Positions 13,573 through 21,969 of a stretch of DNA of 48,279 nucleotides are shown piece by piece; position 1 is the first letter of the stretch, and every line of letters starts with the position of its first letter. Below the pieces are notes generated by a model. It had not been told where the DNA came from. It did not search any database and saw only the letters and a program-made list of their open reading frames with translations. Origin of the DNA: an uncultured Bacteroidales bacterium. GTDB taxonomy: Bacteria; Bacteroidota; Bacteroidia; Bacteroidales; UBA932. Both the position numbers and the translations under genes were made by a program. Location: the NCBI GenBank assembly GCA_947167855.1, contig CAMVJR010000004.1, forward strand, positions 1 to 48,279. The letters are read 5' to 3'.

Positions 13573-16380
13573 ATGCCGGCCGAAGGAAACATAGTCATCC
13601 GGCACGCCCGGGTCAACAACCTCAAGGACATTACGGTGGAGATCCCCCGTAACCGGCTTGTGGTGATTACCGGCGTTTCCGGCAGCGGCAAAAGCTCGTT
13701 GGCGTTCGATACCCTCTTTGCGGAGGGCCAGCGCCGCTTTGCCGAAAGTCTCTCATCCTATGCCCGCCAGTTCCTGGGCCGTATGGCCAAACCCGACGTG
13801 GAAGCCATCGAAGGCATCCCTCCGGCCATAGCCATTGAACAGAAAGTCAACATCCGGAACCCCCGTTCCACCGTAGCTACCACCACCGAGATCTACGATT
13901 TCCTGCGCCTGCTGTTTGCGCGTGTAGGCCGTACCTATTCTCCCGTAAGCGGAGAAGAGGTAAAGGCCCAGTCCGTCAAGGACGTCCTGGAATACATCGG
14001 CGATGGACAGCCCCGTGCGCTGTACATCCTCTCCAACCTCCGCTGGGACAGCCGCAAGGACCACGTGGAGCTGATGCTGGCCCTTAAGGAAGAGGGCTTC
14101 GGCCGCCTGTTCAACCCGGCCGATGCGTCCATCCTCCAGATTGAGGACGTGCTCAAGATGGACGGGAAATACCCCGCCGGCCTCCTGTTGCTGGTAGACC
14201 GCGTAAAGACGTCCGGCGTCCTGGACCAGGACATGAGCACCCGTCTCAACGCCTCCGTCCAGTCGGCCTTTGACAAGGGAGACGGAGACATGGCCCTGTA
14301 CGTGATGGCCGGATCGGAGAAGCCCTTCCTCAAGACTTTCTCTTCCCGCTTCGAGAAAGACGGCATTGTGTTCCGCAAGCCGGACGAGTACCTGTTCTCC
14401 TTCAACAGCCCGCTGGGCGCCTGCCCGGTGTGCGGCGGCCTGGGAAAGATTGTGGGCGTAAGCGAAGACCTGGTGGTGCCGGACAAGACCAAGAGCATCT
14501 ACGAAGGCGCCATCGCCTGCTGGAGGGGAGACAAGATGAGTTGGTTCAAGGACCAGGTGGTCCGCAATTCGGAAAAGTACGGCATTCCTATCTTCGAGCC
14601 CTATTGCAAGCTTACGGAGACCCAGCGGCGCACGCTCTGGGAGAGCCGTTCCGTCCAGGGAGACGAGTCCACCATCGTGGGCATAGACGAGTTCTTTGAA
14701 TGGGTGGAGAGCAACCGCTACAAGATCCAGTACAAATACATGCTGTCCCGCTACAGCGGGCGCACCACCTGCCACGCCTGTGGCGGCAGCCGCCTCCGCA
14801 AAGAGGCCCTGTACGTAAAAGTGTCCGGAAAAACCATCCACGACCTGCTGAGCATGACCGTGGAGGAACTCCTGAAGTGGTTCCAGGACGTGGAACTGAC
14901 CGCGTACGAGCGGGAAGTGGCCGGAAAGACCATCGAGGAGATTGTATACCGGCTGCAGTGCATCGAAGACGTGGGCCTGGGATACCTCACGCTGAGCCGT
15001 ACCATGAATACCCTGTCCGGCGGTGAGAGCCAGCGGGTGAACCTGGTCACGGCCCTGGGCAGTTCCCTGGTAGGGAGCATGTACATCCTGGACGAGCCTT
15101 CCATCGGCCTGCATCCCCGCGATACCGAGCGCCTGATTTCCGTCCTCAAACGCCTGCGGGACATTGGCAACACCGTGGTGGTGGTAGAGCACGACCCGGA
15201 GATTATCCGCAGCGCAGACTGCCTCATAGACTTGGGGCCCAAGGCCGGCCTGAACGGCGGTGAGATCGTGTATATGGGCCCGCCGGACGTCATGGCCGAC
15301 CCCGATCGGCCATCCCTGACGCTGCAGTATCTGGCCGGCATCCGCCAGCCGTACGTGCGGGAGAAGAATCCCTGGCGCTACAGCATTACCGTGCAGGGCG
15401 CCATGCAGAACAACCTCAAAGACATAGACGTCCAGTTCCCGCTGAACGCTTTTACCGTGGTCAGCGGCGTTTCCGGCAGCGGCAAGAGCTCGCTGGTGGG
15501 AGACATCCTGTACCCGGCCCTGCACCGCCGGCTCAACGAGACCGGAGACCTGCCGGGCACGTTCAAGGGCCTGGCAGGAGACCTCAATCGCATTACCCGC
15601 GTGGAATACGTGGACCAGAACCCCATCGGCAAGAGTTCCCGTTCCAACGCCGTCACCTATCTGAAAGTCTACGACGATATCCGCAAACTCCTTTCCGAGC
15701 AGCAGTATGCCCGCATCAACGGGTACACGCCGTCGTTCTTCTCCTTCAACCAGGAGGGCGGCCGCTGCCCGGAGTGCCAGGGAGACGGCTTTGTCAAGAT
15801 TGGCATGCAGTTCATGGCCGATGTGACCATGGTCTGCGAAAGCTGTGGCGGCAAACGCTTCAAACCGGACATCCTGGAGGTCCGCTACCAGGGCCTGAAC
15901 GTAGACGATATCCTGAACCTGAGCGTAGAGGAGGCCATCGCCTTCTTTAGTGCCCAGAAGGAAGAGGCGGCTGGGTCCATCGCCGCCAAGCTGCAGCCGC
16001 TGGTGGATGTGGGCCTGGGCTATATCAAGCTGGGCCAGCCGTCCAGCACGCTGAGCGGCGGTGAGAGCCAGCGCATCAAGCTGGCGTACTTCCTGTCCCT
16101 GGCGGCCGGCGGCCGGGAGCGCATCCTCTTCATCTTTGACGAACCTACCACCGGCCTGCATTTCTACGACGTGGAGAAGCTCCTGAAGGCTTTTGACGTA
16201 CTCATTGCCAAGGGCCATACGGTCCTGGTGGTAGAGCACAACGTGGACGTGATCCGCAGCGCCGACTGGGTCATCGACCTGGGACCCGACGCCGGAGACC
16301 GGGGCGGGGAAGTGGTGTTTGCCGGCACGCCCGAAGATCTCAAGAAGAACGGGAAAACCTTTACCGCCCAGTACCTATGA
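13573..16380 (+). CDS. uvrA: Excinuclease ABC subunit A
   Basis: 935 residues, the usual UvrA length. It has two ABC ATPase modules: Walker A GVSGSGKSS at about 34-42 and again near residue 632, and LSGGESQR signatures near 481 and 826. Zinc-binding pairs are CPVCGG (about 284), CHACGG (about 400), CPECQG (about 733) and CESCGG (about 756). UvrA dimers scan DNA for bulky lesions and load UvrB in nucleotide excision repair. ATG 13573 lies 2 nt after the antiterminator stop; an earlier in-frame ATG at 13498 would run inside that gene. The next gene overlaps by 4 nt, so uvrA is embedded in what otherwise reads as a polysaccharide operon. It is complete, with no degraded motif. Confidence 0.97.
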   Translation: MPAEGNIVIRHARVNNLKDITVEIPRNRLVVITGVSGSGKSSLAFDTLFAEGQRRFAESLSSYARQFLGRMAKPDVEAIEGIPPAIAIEQKVNIRNPRSTVATTTEIYDFLRLLFARVGRTYSPVSGEEVKAQSVKDVLEYIGDGQPRALYILSNLRWDSRKDHVELMLALKEEGFGRLFNPADASILQIEDVLKMDGKYPAGLLLLVDRVKTSGVLDQDMSTRLNASVQSAFDKGDGDMALYVMAGSEKPFLKTFSSRFEKDGIVFRKPDEYLFSFNSPLGACPVCGGLGKIVGVSEDLVVPDKTKSIYEGAIACWRGDKMSWFKDQVVRNSEKYGIPIFEPYCKLTETQRRTLWESRSVQGDESTIVGIDEFFEWVESNRYKIQYKYMLSRYSGRTTCHACGGSRLRKEALYVKVSGKTIHDLLSMTVEELLKWFQDVELTAYEREVAGKTIEEIVYRLQCIEDVGLGYLTLSRTMNTLSGGESQRVNLVTALGSSLVGSMYILDEPSIGLHPRDTERLISVLKRLRDIGNTVVVVEHDPEIIRSADCLIDLGPKAGLNGGEIVYMGPPDVMADPDRPSLTLQYLAGIRQPYVREKNPWRYSITVQGAMQNNLKDIDVQFPLNAFTVVSGVSGSGKSSLVGDILYPALHRRLNETGDLPGTFKGLAGDLNRITRVEYVDQNPIGKSSRSNAVTYLKVYDDIRKLLSEQQYARINGYTPSFFSFNQEGGRCPECQGDGFVKIGMQFMADVTMVCESCGGKRFKPDILEVRYQGLNVDDILNLSVEEAIAFFSAQKEEAAGSIAAKLQPLVDVGLGYIKLGQPSSTLSGGESQRIKLAYFLSLAAGGRERILFIFDEPTTGLHFYDVEKLLKAFDVLIAKGHTVLVVEHNVDVIRSADWVIDLGPDAGDRGGEVVFAGTPEDLKKNGKTFTAQYL

Positions 16381-17213
16381 AAAGGATAGCCGCCCTCACC
16401 ATGGTCCGTAACGACAACTTCTACCTGCGCAAGTGGGTGGAGTACTACGGTGGTCAGCTGGGGCGGGAGAACCTGTATGTATACTTTGACGGCCTGGACC
16501 AGGAAATCCCCGCTTTCTGCGACGGGGTGCATACCCAAAAGGTAGAAAAGATTGGCACCAACGTGGTGGAGCATGACAAAGGCCGATTGCAGTTTCTGTC
16601 GGCCCGGGCGGCGGAGCTTTTTGCGGCCGGTTATGACCTTGTCATCGGCACGGACGCCGACGAATTCCTGGTGGCCGATCCCGCGCTGGGGCTGTCCCTG
16701 CCGGAATTCCTGGGCCAGCTGGAGATCCGCGATTCCGTATCGGCCCTGGGACTGGATTTTGGCCAGATGCTGGGAGAGGAGGCCGATATCGTGGAAGACC
16801 GTCCTTTCCTGCAGCAGCGGCATTATGCCCAGCTGGGGACGCGCTACACCAAGGCTTCGGTGCTGGCGCGGCCGCTACCCTGGGGCAGTGGTTTCCACCG
16901 CGTCAAGGGAAAGAATTTCCACATTGCCAAAGACCTGTACCTGTTCCATTTCGGCTATTTTGACCTCAAGCGCATCCAGGACCGTTTTTCCGATCCTTCC
17001 CGTCTGGAGCAGGGCTGGGAGCATCATATGAAAAAGCGCTCGCGCACCATCCGGCTGGTATCGGCCCTGAAAGCCCGCGATTTTGACCGCTGGACGCGCC
17101 GGGCACGTGTCTGCCAGACCTTGTTAAGGCCCCCTTACGCCTGGAACAAACCGGCTATGCTGGGCCTCCGTATCATTGTCCGGATTCCGGACCGTTTTCA
17201 GGATTGCCTATGA
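16377..17213 (+). CDS. Glycosyltransferase family 2-like protein (Glyco_tranf_2_4 type)
   Basis: 278 residues. The N-terminus reads IAALTMVRNDNFYLRKWVEYY, the start of the Glyco_tranf_2_4/GT92-like group, and a DxD-type metal site is present as IGTDADEFLV near residue 92. Later HRVKGKNFH and a long basic C-terminus may contact acceptor or membrane. It would be a cytoplasmic, metal-dependent transferase building a surface glycan. The start codon overlaps the uvrA stop (ATGA), and its own stop overlaps the next gene, so it is translated in the same coupled series. Donor sugar unknown; rhamnose is plausible, since rml genes follow. Confidence 0.75.
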   Translation: MKRIAALTMVRNDNFYLRKWVEYYGGQLGRENLYVYFDGLDQEIPAFCDGVHTQKVEKIGTNVVEHDKGRLQFLSARAAELFAAGYDLVIGTDADEFLVADPALGLSLPEFLGQLEIRDSVSALGLDFGQMLGEEADIVEDRPFLQQRHYAQLGTRYTKASVLARPLPWGSGFHRVKGKNFHIAKDLYLFHFGYFDLKRIQDRFSDPSRLEQGWEHHMKKRSRTIRLVSALKARDFDRWTRRARVCQTLLRPPYAWNKPAMLGLRIIVRIPDRFQDCL

Positions 17214-17959
17214 GTGAACCCGTATACATAGTGTCGGTGGTCCGGGATTACGCGATGTATGACAAATGCATCGGCCAGAATCCCTGTTGCACCGGCTGCA
17301 CCCTGGTTCCCCTGGACAACCGCACGGAGAACCTGGGGGTTCCGCAGCGTTATAACCAGTTCATGGACAGCCTGGAAGGGGAGGGCTGGGTGGTCTTCTG
17401 CCACGAGGACTGGAGACCGCTGGAACCGCTGGCCCCCCGCCTGCAGGGCCTGGACAAGGGCTGCCTGTATGGCCCAATCGGCGCCATTATGGAGGTCTGC
17501 CCCCATGCCGACTTCATCCATATCACCGGCAGCATCCAACAGTGCCGGAAGGACGGCCTGCGCCTTCGCCGCAATCGGGGCACCTGGAAAAAGCCCGAGG
17601 CCGATACCTTTGACTGTCAGTGCGTGATAGCCCATACCCGTCTGCTGCGCCAGAAGGGCCTCCGCTTTGACGAAAAGCTGCCCTTTGACCTGTACGCCGA
17701 GGATTTCTGCACATCGGCCTGGCTCAAGGGCGTACCCTCGCGCATCCTGTCCGTGAAATGCCGGCACTATTCCGGCGGAAAGCTCTCCGAGCGTTTCTGG
17801 CAGGGCCTGGAGTACCTGAGGGAAAAGTACCGCACCTGCGAAAAACGTTTCCCCACGGCTGTGGGACGCCGGAACAGCTACGGTGGAGCACAGGATAAAC
17901 CCATCTTTAATTTCAGGCGTACCCCCTGGGCCCGCCTGCGTTACCGGATCAAGAAATGA
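17210..17959 (+). CDS. Glycosyltransferase-like protein (Glyco_tranf_2_5 type)
   Basis: 249 residues. The pattern YIVSVVRDYAMYDKCI at the start, VPLDN near 30, PQRYNQFMDS, and GWVVFCHEDWRPLEP around 60-75 resembles the PF13712 glycosyltransferase-like family, where an H-x-D/E-D stretch replaces a classical DxD motif. It is relatively Cys-rich in the first 40 residues (CIGQNPCCTGC), which is unusual. The start ATG 17210 overlaps the previous stop (ATGA). It is probably part of the same glycan assembly line. Activity is inferred from family resemblance only. Confidence 0.65.
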   Translation: MSEPVYIVSVVRDYAMYDKCIGQNPCCTGCTLVPLDNRTENLGVPQRYNQFMDSLEGEGWVVFCHEDWRPLEPLAPRLQGLDKGCLYGPIGAIMEVCPHADFIHITGSIQQCRKDGLRLRRNRGTWKKPEADTFDCQCVIAHTRLLRQKGLRFDEKLPFDLYAEDFCTSAWLKGVPSRILSVKCRHYSGGKLSERFWQGLEYLREKYRTCEKRFPTAVGRRNSYGGAQDKPIFNFRRTPWARLRYRIKK

Positions 17960-18651
17960 ACGCGCGCATCCTCTGTTGCATCCTGAATTATTGTGAACAC
18001 GCCGGGGCCAAGGCGTGGGCCGATAGACTGTCGCCGCACTTCGATACCCTCATCCTGGACAGCGGCAGCCAGCCTCCGTGCCCGCATCCGCTGGCGGTTC
18101 ATCTGGATAACATCTACTACGCCGGTCTCATGAACGAGGCCTGCCGCCGGGGCCGCGAAGGCGGTTATGGCTGGGTGATGGTGGTTACCAGCGACCTGGT
18201 CATCAGCGACAAGAACGCCGCCCTCCTGGCGGAGACCATGGCAAAGATCGCCCACAGCACCAATGTGGGCTTGTACCAGCCTTCTACAGCCTGGAAAGGC
18301 CGTTCCCTGCCGCAAAGCCGCTGCCATTGGACCGGCCGTATGCGCTGCACCAATTTCCAGGAAGGATGGTTCCATCTGGTCCGGCTGGATCTGCTGGAGC
18401 AGGTGTGCCCCATTGACCTGTCCCTGAACCGGTTGGGCTGGGGCATAGACCTGGCCTTGAGCCATTACGCCCGGGTTAACCAACTGCTGGTGCTGGTGGA
18501 CGACCGCATCCGCGTGGTCCATCCCGGCGGATCCGGCTATAACAAGGAGGAGGCCCTACGCCAGATGCGGGCCTGGCACGCCACGCTGCCGGGCTATACT
18601 TCTCCCCGGCATTTCCGCCCGCTGAAAGCCCCCGTGGCCTACGAAGAATAA
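17956..18651 (+). CDS. Putative glycosyltransferase-like protein
   Basis: 231 residues; I do not recognise a specific family with confidence. The start ([25 protein letters not shown]), a [18 protein letters not shown] segment and [15 protein letters not shown] (near residue 75-90) resemble GT2-type folds in which SD or TSD takes the place of DxD. A later segment [18 protein letters not shown] is typical of the C-terminal part of GT2 proteins. It overlaps the previous gene by 4 nt and is the last coupled member before the internal rmlA promoter. Alternative: a non-catalytic partner of the two neighbouring transferases. Confidence 0.55.
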   Translation: MNARILCCILNYCEHAGAKAWADRLSPHFDTLILDSGSQPPCPHPLAVHLDNIYYAGLMNEACRRGREGGYGWVMVVTSDLVISDKNAALLAETMAKIAHSTNVGLYQPSTAWKGRSLPQSRCHWTGRMRCTNFQEGWFHLVRLDLLEQVCPIDLSLNRLGWGIDLALSHYARVNQLLVLVDDRIRVVHPGGSGYNKEEALRQMRAWHATLPGYTSPRHFRPLKAPVAYEE

Positions 18652-18672
18652 GCCGTTCTCAAGATTATTTGC

Positions 18673-18680
18673 TATCTTTG
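18673..18680 (+). promoter_or_regulatory. Internal TATCTTTG promoter of rmlACD
   Basis: A perfect TAnnTTTG element ends 6 nt before the rmlA ATG (18687), which would give a leaderless or nearly leaderless mRNA. It lets rmlACD be transcribed separately from the uvrA-GT operon. Confidence 0.65.
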
Positions 18681-18686
18681 CAGGAT

Positions 18687-19583
18687 ATGAAAGGAATCGT
18701 ACTTGCCGGAGGATCCGGAACCCGTCTGTATCCCATTACCAAGGGTGTGAGCAAGCAGCTCCTGCCCATCTACGACAAGCCCATGGTGTACTATCCCATC
18801 AGCGTGCTCATGCTGGCGGGCATCCGGGACATCCTGATCATTTCCACTCCGCAGGACCTCCCGGGTTTCCGGCGTCTGCTGGGTACCGGAGAAGACTACG
18901 GCGTACATTTCTCCTATGCCGAGCAGCCTTCGCCGGACGGCCTGGCCCAGGCTTTCATTATTGGCAAGGAATTCATCGGCCATGATAGCGTGTGCCTGGT
19001 GCTGGGAGACAATATCTTCCACGGTGCAGGCTTTACGGCGCTTCTGAAAGAGGCCGTGCGCACGGCCGAGGAAGAAGCCAAGGCCACCGTGTTCGGCTAT
19101 TGGGTCAGCGATCCCGAACGGTACGGCGTGGCCCAGTTTGACAAGGCCGGCAACTGCCTTTCCATTGAGGAGAAGCCGGAGCATCCCAAGAGCAACTATG
19201 CGGTGGTGGGCCTGTACTTCTACCCCAACAAGGTGGTGGAGGTGGCTTCCCACATCAAGCCTTCGGCCCGTGGAGAACTGGAGATCACTACGGTGAACCA
19301 GGAATTCCTGCAGGCCGGAGAACTCAAGGTCCAGACGCTGGGACGCGGTTTTGCGTGGCTGGATACCGGCACGCACGACTCCCTGTCGGAGGCCTCCGTC
19401 TACATCGAAACCATTGAAAAGCGCCAGGGGCTCAAGGTGGCCTGCCTGGAAGCCATCGGCCTGCGGCGTGGCTGGACCACTCCGGCCCACGTCCGGGAAA
19501 TAGCCCGGCCCATGGCCAAGAACCAATATGGCCAGTATCTTCTGAAGCTGGCCGATGACGTGGAAAACGGTCTGTATGATTGA
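18687..19583 (+). CDS. rmlA: Glucose-1-phosphate thymidylyltransferase
   Basis: 298 residues, the usual RmlA length (about 290). The nucleotide-binding loop [13 protein letters not shown], catalytic [24 protein letters not shown] (metal-binding Asp) and [20 protein letters not shown], together with the C-terminal allosteric segment ending [10 protein letters not shown], identify it clearly. It converts glucose-1-phosphate and dTTP to dTDP-glucose, the first step to dTDP-L-rhamnose, in the cytoplasm. An in-frame start at 18669 lies upstream of the promoter, so ATG 18687 is preferred. rmlC overlaps its 3' end by 8 nt. Confidence 0.96.
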   Translation: MKGIVLAGGSGTRLYPITKGVSKQLLPIYDKPMVYYPISVLMLAGIRDILIISTPQDLPGFRRLLGTGEDYGVHFSYAEQPSPDGLAQAFIIGKEFIGHDSVCLVLGDNIFHGAGFTALLKEAVRTAEEEAKATVFGYWVSDPERYGVAQFDKAGNCLSIEEKPEHPKSNYAVVGLYFYPNKVVEVASHIKPSARGELEITTVNQEFLQAGELKVQTLGRGFAWLDTGTHDSLSEASVYIETIEKRQGLKVACLEAIGLRRGWTTPAHVREIARPMAKNQYGQYLLKLADDVENGLYD

Positions 19584-20154
19584 GATTAAGCAAACAGCCA
19601 TACCGGGCGTGCTGGTGATAGAGCCCAAAGTGTTTGGGGACCCGCGCGGCTATTTCATGGAGAGCTGGAGCCAGCGTGATTTTGACGCGGCCGTGCGCCC
19701 CATCCATTTTGTGCAGGACAACGAGAGCAAGAGCCACTACGGCGTGCTGCGCGGCCTGCATTTCCAGAAGGGAGCCTGCTCCCAGAGCAAACTGGTGCGG
19801 GTGGTGAGCGGCCGGGTGCTGGACGTGGCGGTGGACATCCGCCGCGGTTCTCCCTGGTTTGGCCAGCACGTAGCCTGCGAACTCTCCGGAGAAAACCACC
19901 GGCAGTTCTTTGTCCCGCGCGGTTTTGCGCACGGTTTTGCCGTGCTGAGCGAGGAAGCCGTCTTCCAGTACAAGTGCGACTATCCCTACGCCCCCGAGTC
20001 GGAAGGCGCCATCGCCTGGAATGACCCCGCCCTGGGCATTGACTGGCAAATCCCGGAGGCCGATATCCTCCTGTCCGAGAAGGACAAACACCATCCGCTC
20101 CTGGCCCAGGCCACGGATTTGTTTGACTATTCCATAGATTATTACGCAGAATGA
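19576..20154 (+). CDS. rmlC: dTDP-4-dehydrorhamnose 3,5-epimerase
   Basis: 192 residues. The cupin fold is shown by [14 protein letters not shown] at the N-terminus, the catalytic RGLHFQKG, then [13 protein letters not shown] and [17 protein letters not shown], ending with the [10 protein letters not shown] segment. It epimerises C3 and C5 of dTDP-4-dehydro-6-deoxyglucose. The chosen ATG lies 8 nt inside the rmlA 3' end. Its stop overlaps the rmlD start (ATGA). The enzyme needs the product of RmlB, which is not encoded in this window. Confidence 0.95.
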   Translation: MIEIKQTAIPGVLVIEPKVFGDPRGYFMESWSQRDFDAAVRPIHFVQDNESKSHYGVLRGLHFQKGACSQSKLVRVVSGRVLDVAVDIRRGSPWFGQHVACELSGENHRQFFVPRGFAHGFAVLSEEAVFQYKCDYPYAPESEGAIAWNDPALGIDWQIPEADILLSEKDKHHPLLAQATDLFDYSIDYYAE

Positions 20155-21017
20155 AGATCCTGGTAACCGGCGCCAACGGCCAGTTGGGAATGAGCCTGAG
20201 AAGGATAGCTACCCCGGAGGCATCCTGGGTGTTTACGGATGTTGAAGAATTGGACATCACGGACGCTGCCGCCATCCGGGCAATGGTGGCCCAACATCAG
20301 ATCGATACCATCATCAACTGCGCGGCCTATACCAACGTGGACGCCGCCGAGGACAACGAGCCCCTGGCCGAACTGTTGAATGCCAAGGCCGTGGAGAACC
20401 TGGCCCTGGCCATGAAGGAAGTGGGCGGCCTGCTGGTTCATATTTCTACGGATTACGTATTTGGCGGAGAGCCGCACAACACGCCTTGCCGGGAAGACCT
20501 TCCCGCCTGCCCTACGGGCGCTTATGGCCGAACCAAACTCCACGGAGAAGAGGCCATCCTGCGCTCCGGCGTGCGGCATCTGATCATCCGCACCAGCTGG
20601 CTGTACAGCGAATACGGCAAGAATTTCGTGAAGACGATGCTGCGTCTGACGGAAGAAAAGCCTTCCCTCAAGGTGGTCTTTGACCAGGTGGGAACCCCCA
20701 CCTACGCCGGAGACCTGGCCGAAGCCATCGTAAAGATGGCCGAACAGGTCGGCCATGACGAGGGCGCCATCTATCATTACAGCAACGAGGGTGTATGCTC
20801 CTGGTATGACTTCACCAAGGCCATTGCCGCGTATTCCGGCCATACGGCCTGCGATATCCAGCCGTGCCACAGCGACGAGTTCCCCTCCAAGGTGGTGAGG
20901 CCCGCCTATTCGGTGCTGGACAAGACCAAGGTCAAGCAGACCTTCGGCCTGTCTGTCCCTTATTGGACAGATTCCCTAAAAAAGTGCCTCAAGAACCTCT
21001 CAGAGCCTGCTTGTTAA
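20151..21017 (+). CDS. rmlD: dTDP-4-dehydrorhamnose reductase
   Basis: 288 residues, an extended SDR. It has TGANGQLG at the N-terminus, the INCAAYTNVDAAEDN segment characteristic of RmlD, the STDYVFGG strand and YGRTKLHGE (YxxxK). It reduces dTDP-4-dehydrorhamnose with NADPH to dTDP-L-rhamnose. It is coupled to rmlC by ATGA. Its last 29 nt overlap, on the opposite strand, the 3' end of the DUF4906-type lipoprotein gene; no terminator separates the two convergent units. Confidence 0.95.
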   Translation: MKILVTGANGQLGMSLRRIATPEASWVFTDVEELDITDAAAIRAMVAQHQIDTIINCAAYTNVDAAEDNEPLAELLNAKAVENLALAMKEVGGLLVHISTDYVFGGEPHNTPCREDLPACPTGAYGRTKLHGEEAILRSGVRHLIIRTSWLYSEYGKNFVKTMLRLTEEKPSLKVVFDQVGTPTYAGDLAEAIVKMAEQVGHDEGAIYHYSNEGVCSWYDFTKAIAAYSGHTACDIQPCHSDEFPSKVVRPAYSVLDKTKVKQTFGLSVPYWTDSLKKCLKNLSEPAC

Positions 21018-21966
21018 CCCGCCAGCTGCTTTCCTGGAGGCCGTCTCCGCGGGGGCAGACGGTGATGCGGTACCAGGTGTTCCTCACCACGTCAAAGTTG
21101 TTGAGGTTTTCTCCCAGATAGAACCGGTAAATGAGCCTGTCTCCCACCGGCGTGCTATAAGAAGGGGAGTGGTACTGAGCCTTTAATTCTATATAGGAGC
21201 AGATGTCCTGGTAGCGGCCGTCCTTGAAGACTTTTCCGCTGTCGGTCTGCACATTCTCCAAGAGGTCCCCTTGGCAGTTTTCCAATAAATAGACGTTTAC
21301 GCTGCGGCTCAGGCTGGCGCCTTCGTTGAGGGCGCTTACCTGGTTGCCGGATTTGCCATAACCCACGCTGAAGGTCTCCTGCGGGCCGCTTACTTTACTG
21401 GGGCCCAGCAGCTGGACGGAGGAGGGGCAGGCGCCCACGCGCACGTCCGTTACCTTGAAATCAATATCGGCCTGCAGCTGGCTGCGGTCGATGGTGAGCT
21501 CGATGCGGGCCATCAGGCGCTCCAACTCTACTTCCAGCACCCCGTCCTCTCCTACGGTGGCGCCTTCCTGCCAAGCGGCCATGGGAAGGCCCTGGGAGAA
21601 CTCGTCCGGGTAGGCAAGGTGGTACCGGTAGGCGCGGGCTTCCTCCAGCGTGCGGAAGGGCAGCTCGTAGCCCAGGTTGGCCGCGGCTATAATGGTGTAG
21701 GGGACGTCCCTCAGCAGGGTGGTATGGTACTCTACCTTGCCGTCCGTGAGGTGGATGGCCCGGGACGGCACGTACGCCCTTTCTTCCAGGACGCCGAAAG
21801 CATTGAATATATAGAGGTTGTAGTCGGTGATGCGGTTATCGTCCGGGTCGCCTGCACGGGTAAGAGGAGATGCGGTACTAAGGATGACCCGGGTGTCCGG
21901 GAGAGAAGAAGTCTCTCGCGTACAGGCGCCCAGAACGATAAGAAGACAGAACAGAACTTTTTTCAT
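20989..21966 (-). CDS. DUF4906 / FimB-type surface lipoprotein
   Basis: 325 residues with a lipoprotein signal peptide (MKKVLFCLLIVLGAC, Cys at 15). The body matches fimbrial-accessory (FimB/Mfa2, DUF4906) proteins of Bacteroidales: DDNRITDYNLYIFNAFG, VPYTIIAAANLGYELP, LERLMARIELTID and a C-terminal YLLENCQGDLL with a later SYIELKAQY and RNTWYRITV. These beta-sandwich proteins anchor or assemble surface pili. It lies 3 nt after its upstream partner and is in the same operon. No shaft (FimA/Mfa1) gene is in the window. Its 3' end overlaps rmlD on the other strand by 29 nt. Confidence 0.78.
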   Translation of the reverse strand: MKKVLFCLLIVLGACTRETSSLPDTRVILSTASPLTRAGDPDDNRITDYNLYIFNAFGVLEERAYVPSRAIHLTDGKVEYHTTLLRDVPYTIIAAANLGYELPFRTLEEARAYRYHLAYPDEFSQGLPMAAWQEGATVGEDGVLEVELERLMARIELTIDRSQLQADIDFKVTDVRVGACPSSVQLLGPSKVSGPQETFSVGYGKSGNQVSALNEGASLSRSVNVYLLENCQGDLLENVQTDSGKVFKDGRYQDICSYIELKAQYHSPSYSTPVGDRLIYRFYLGENLNNFDVVRNTWYRITVCPRGDGLQESSWRVNKQALRGS

Positions 21967-21969
21967 AAC

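Noticed and set aside
13753..16239. Open frame of 828 codons on the minus strand opposite uvrA
   Set aside because: It is the antisense shadow of a GC-rich, strongly biased gene; it has no family motif and uvrA itself is unmistakable.
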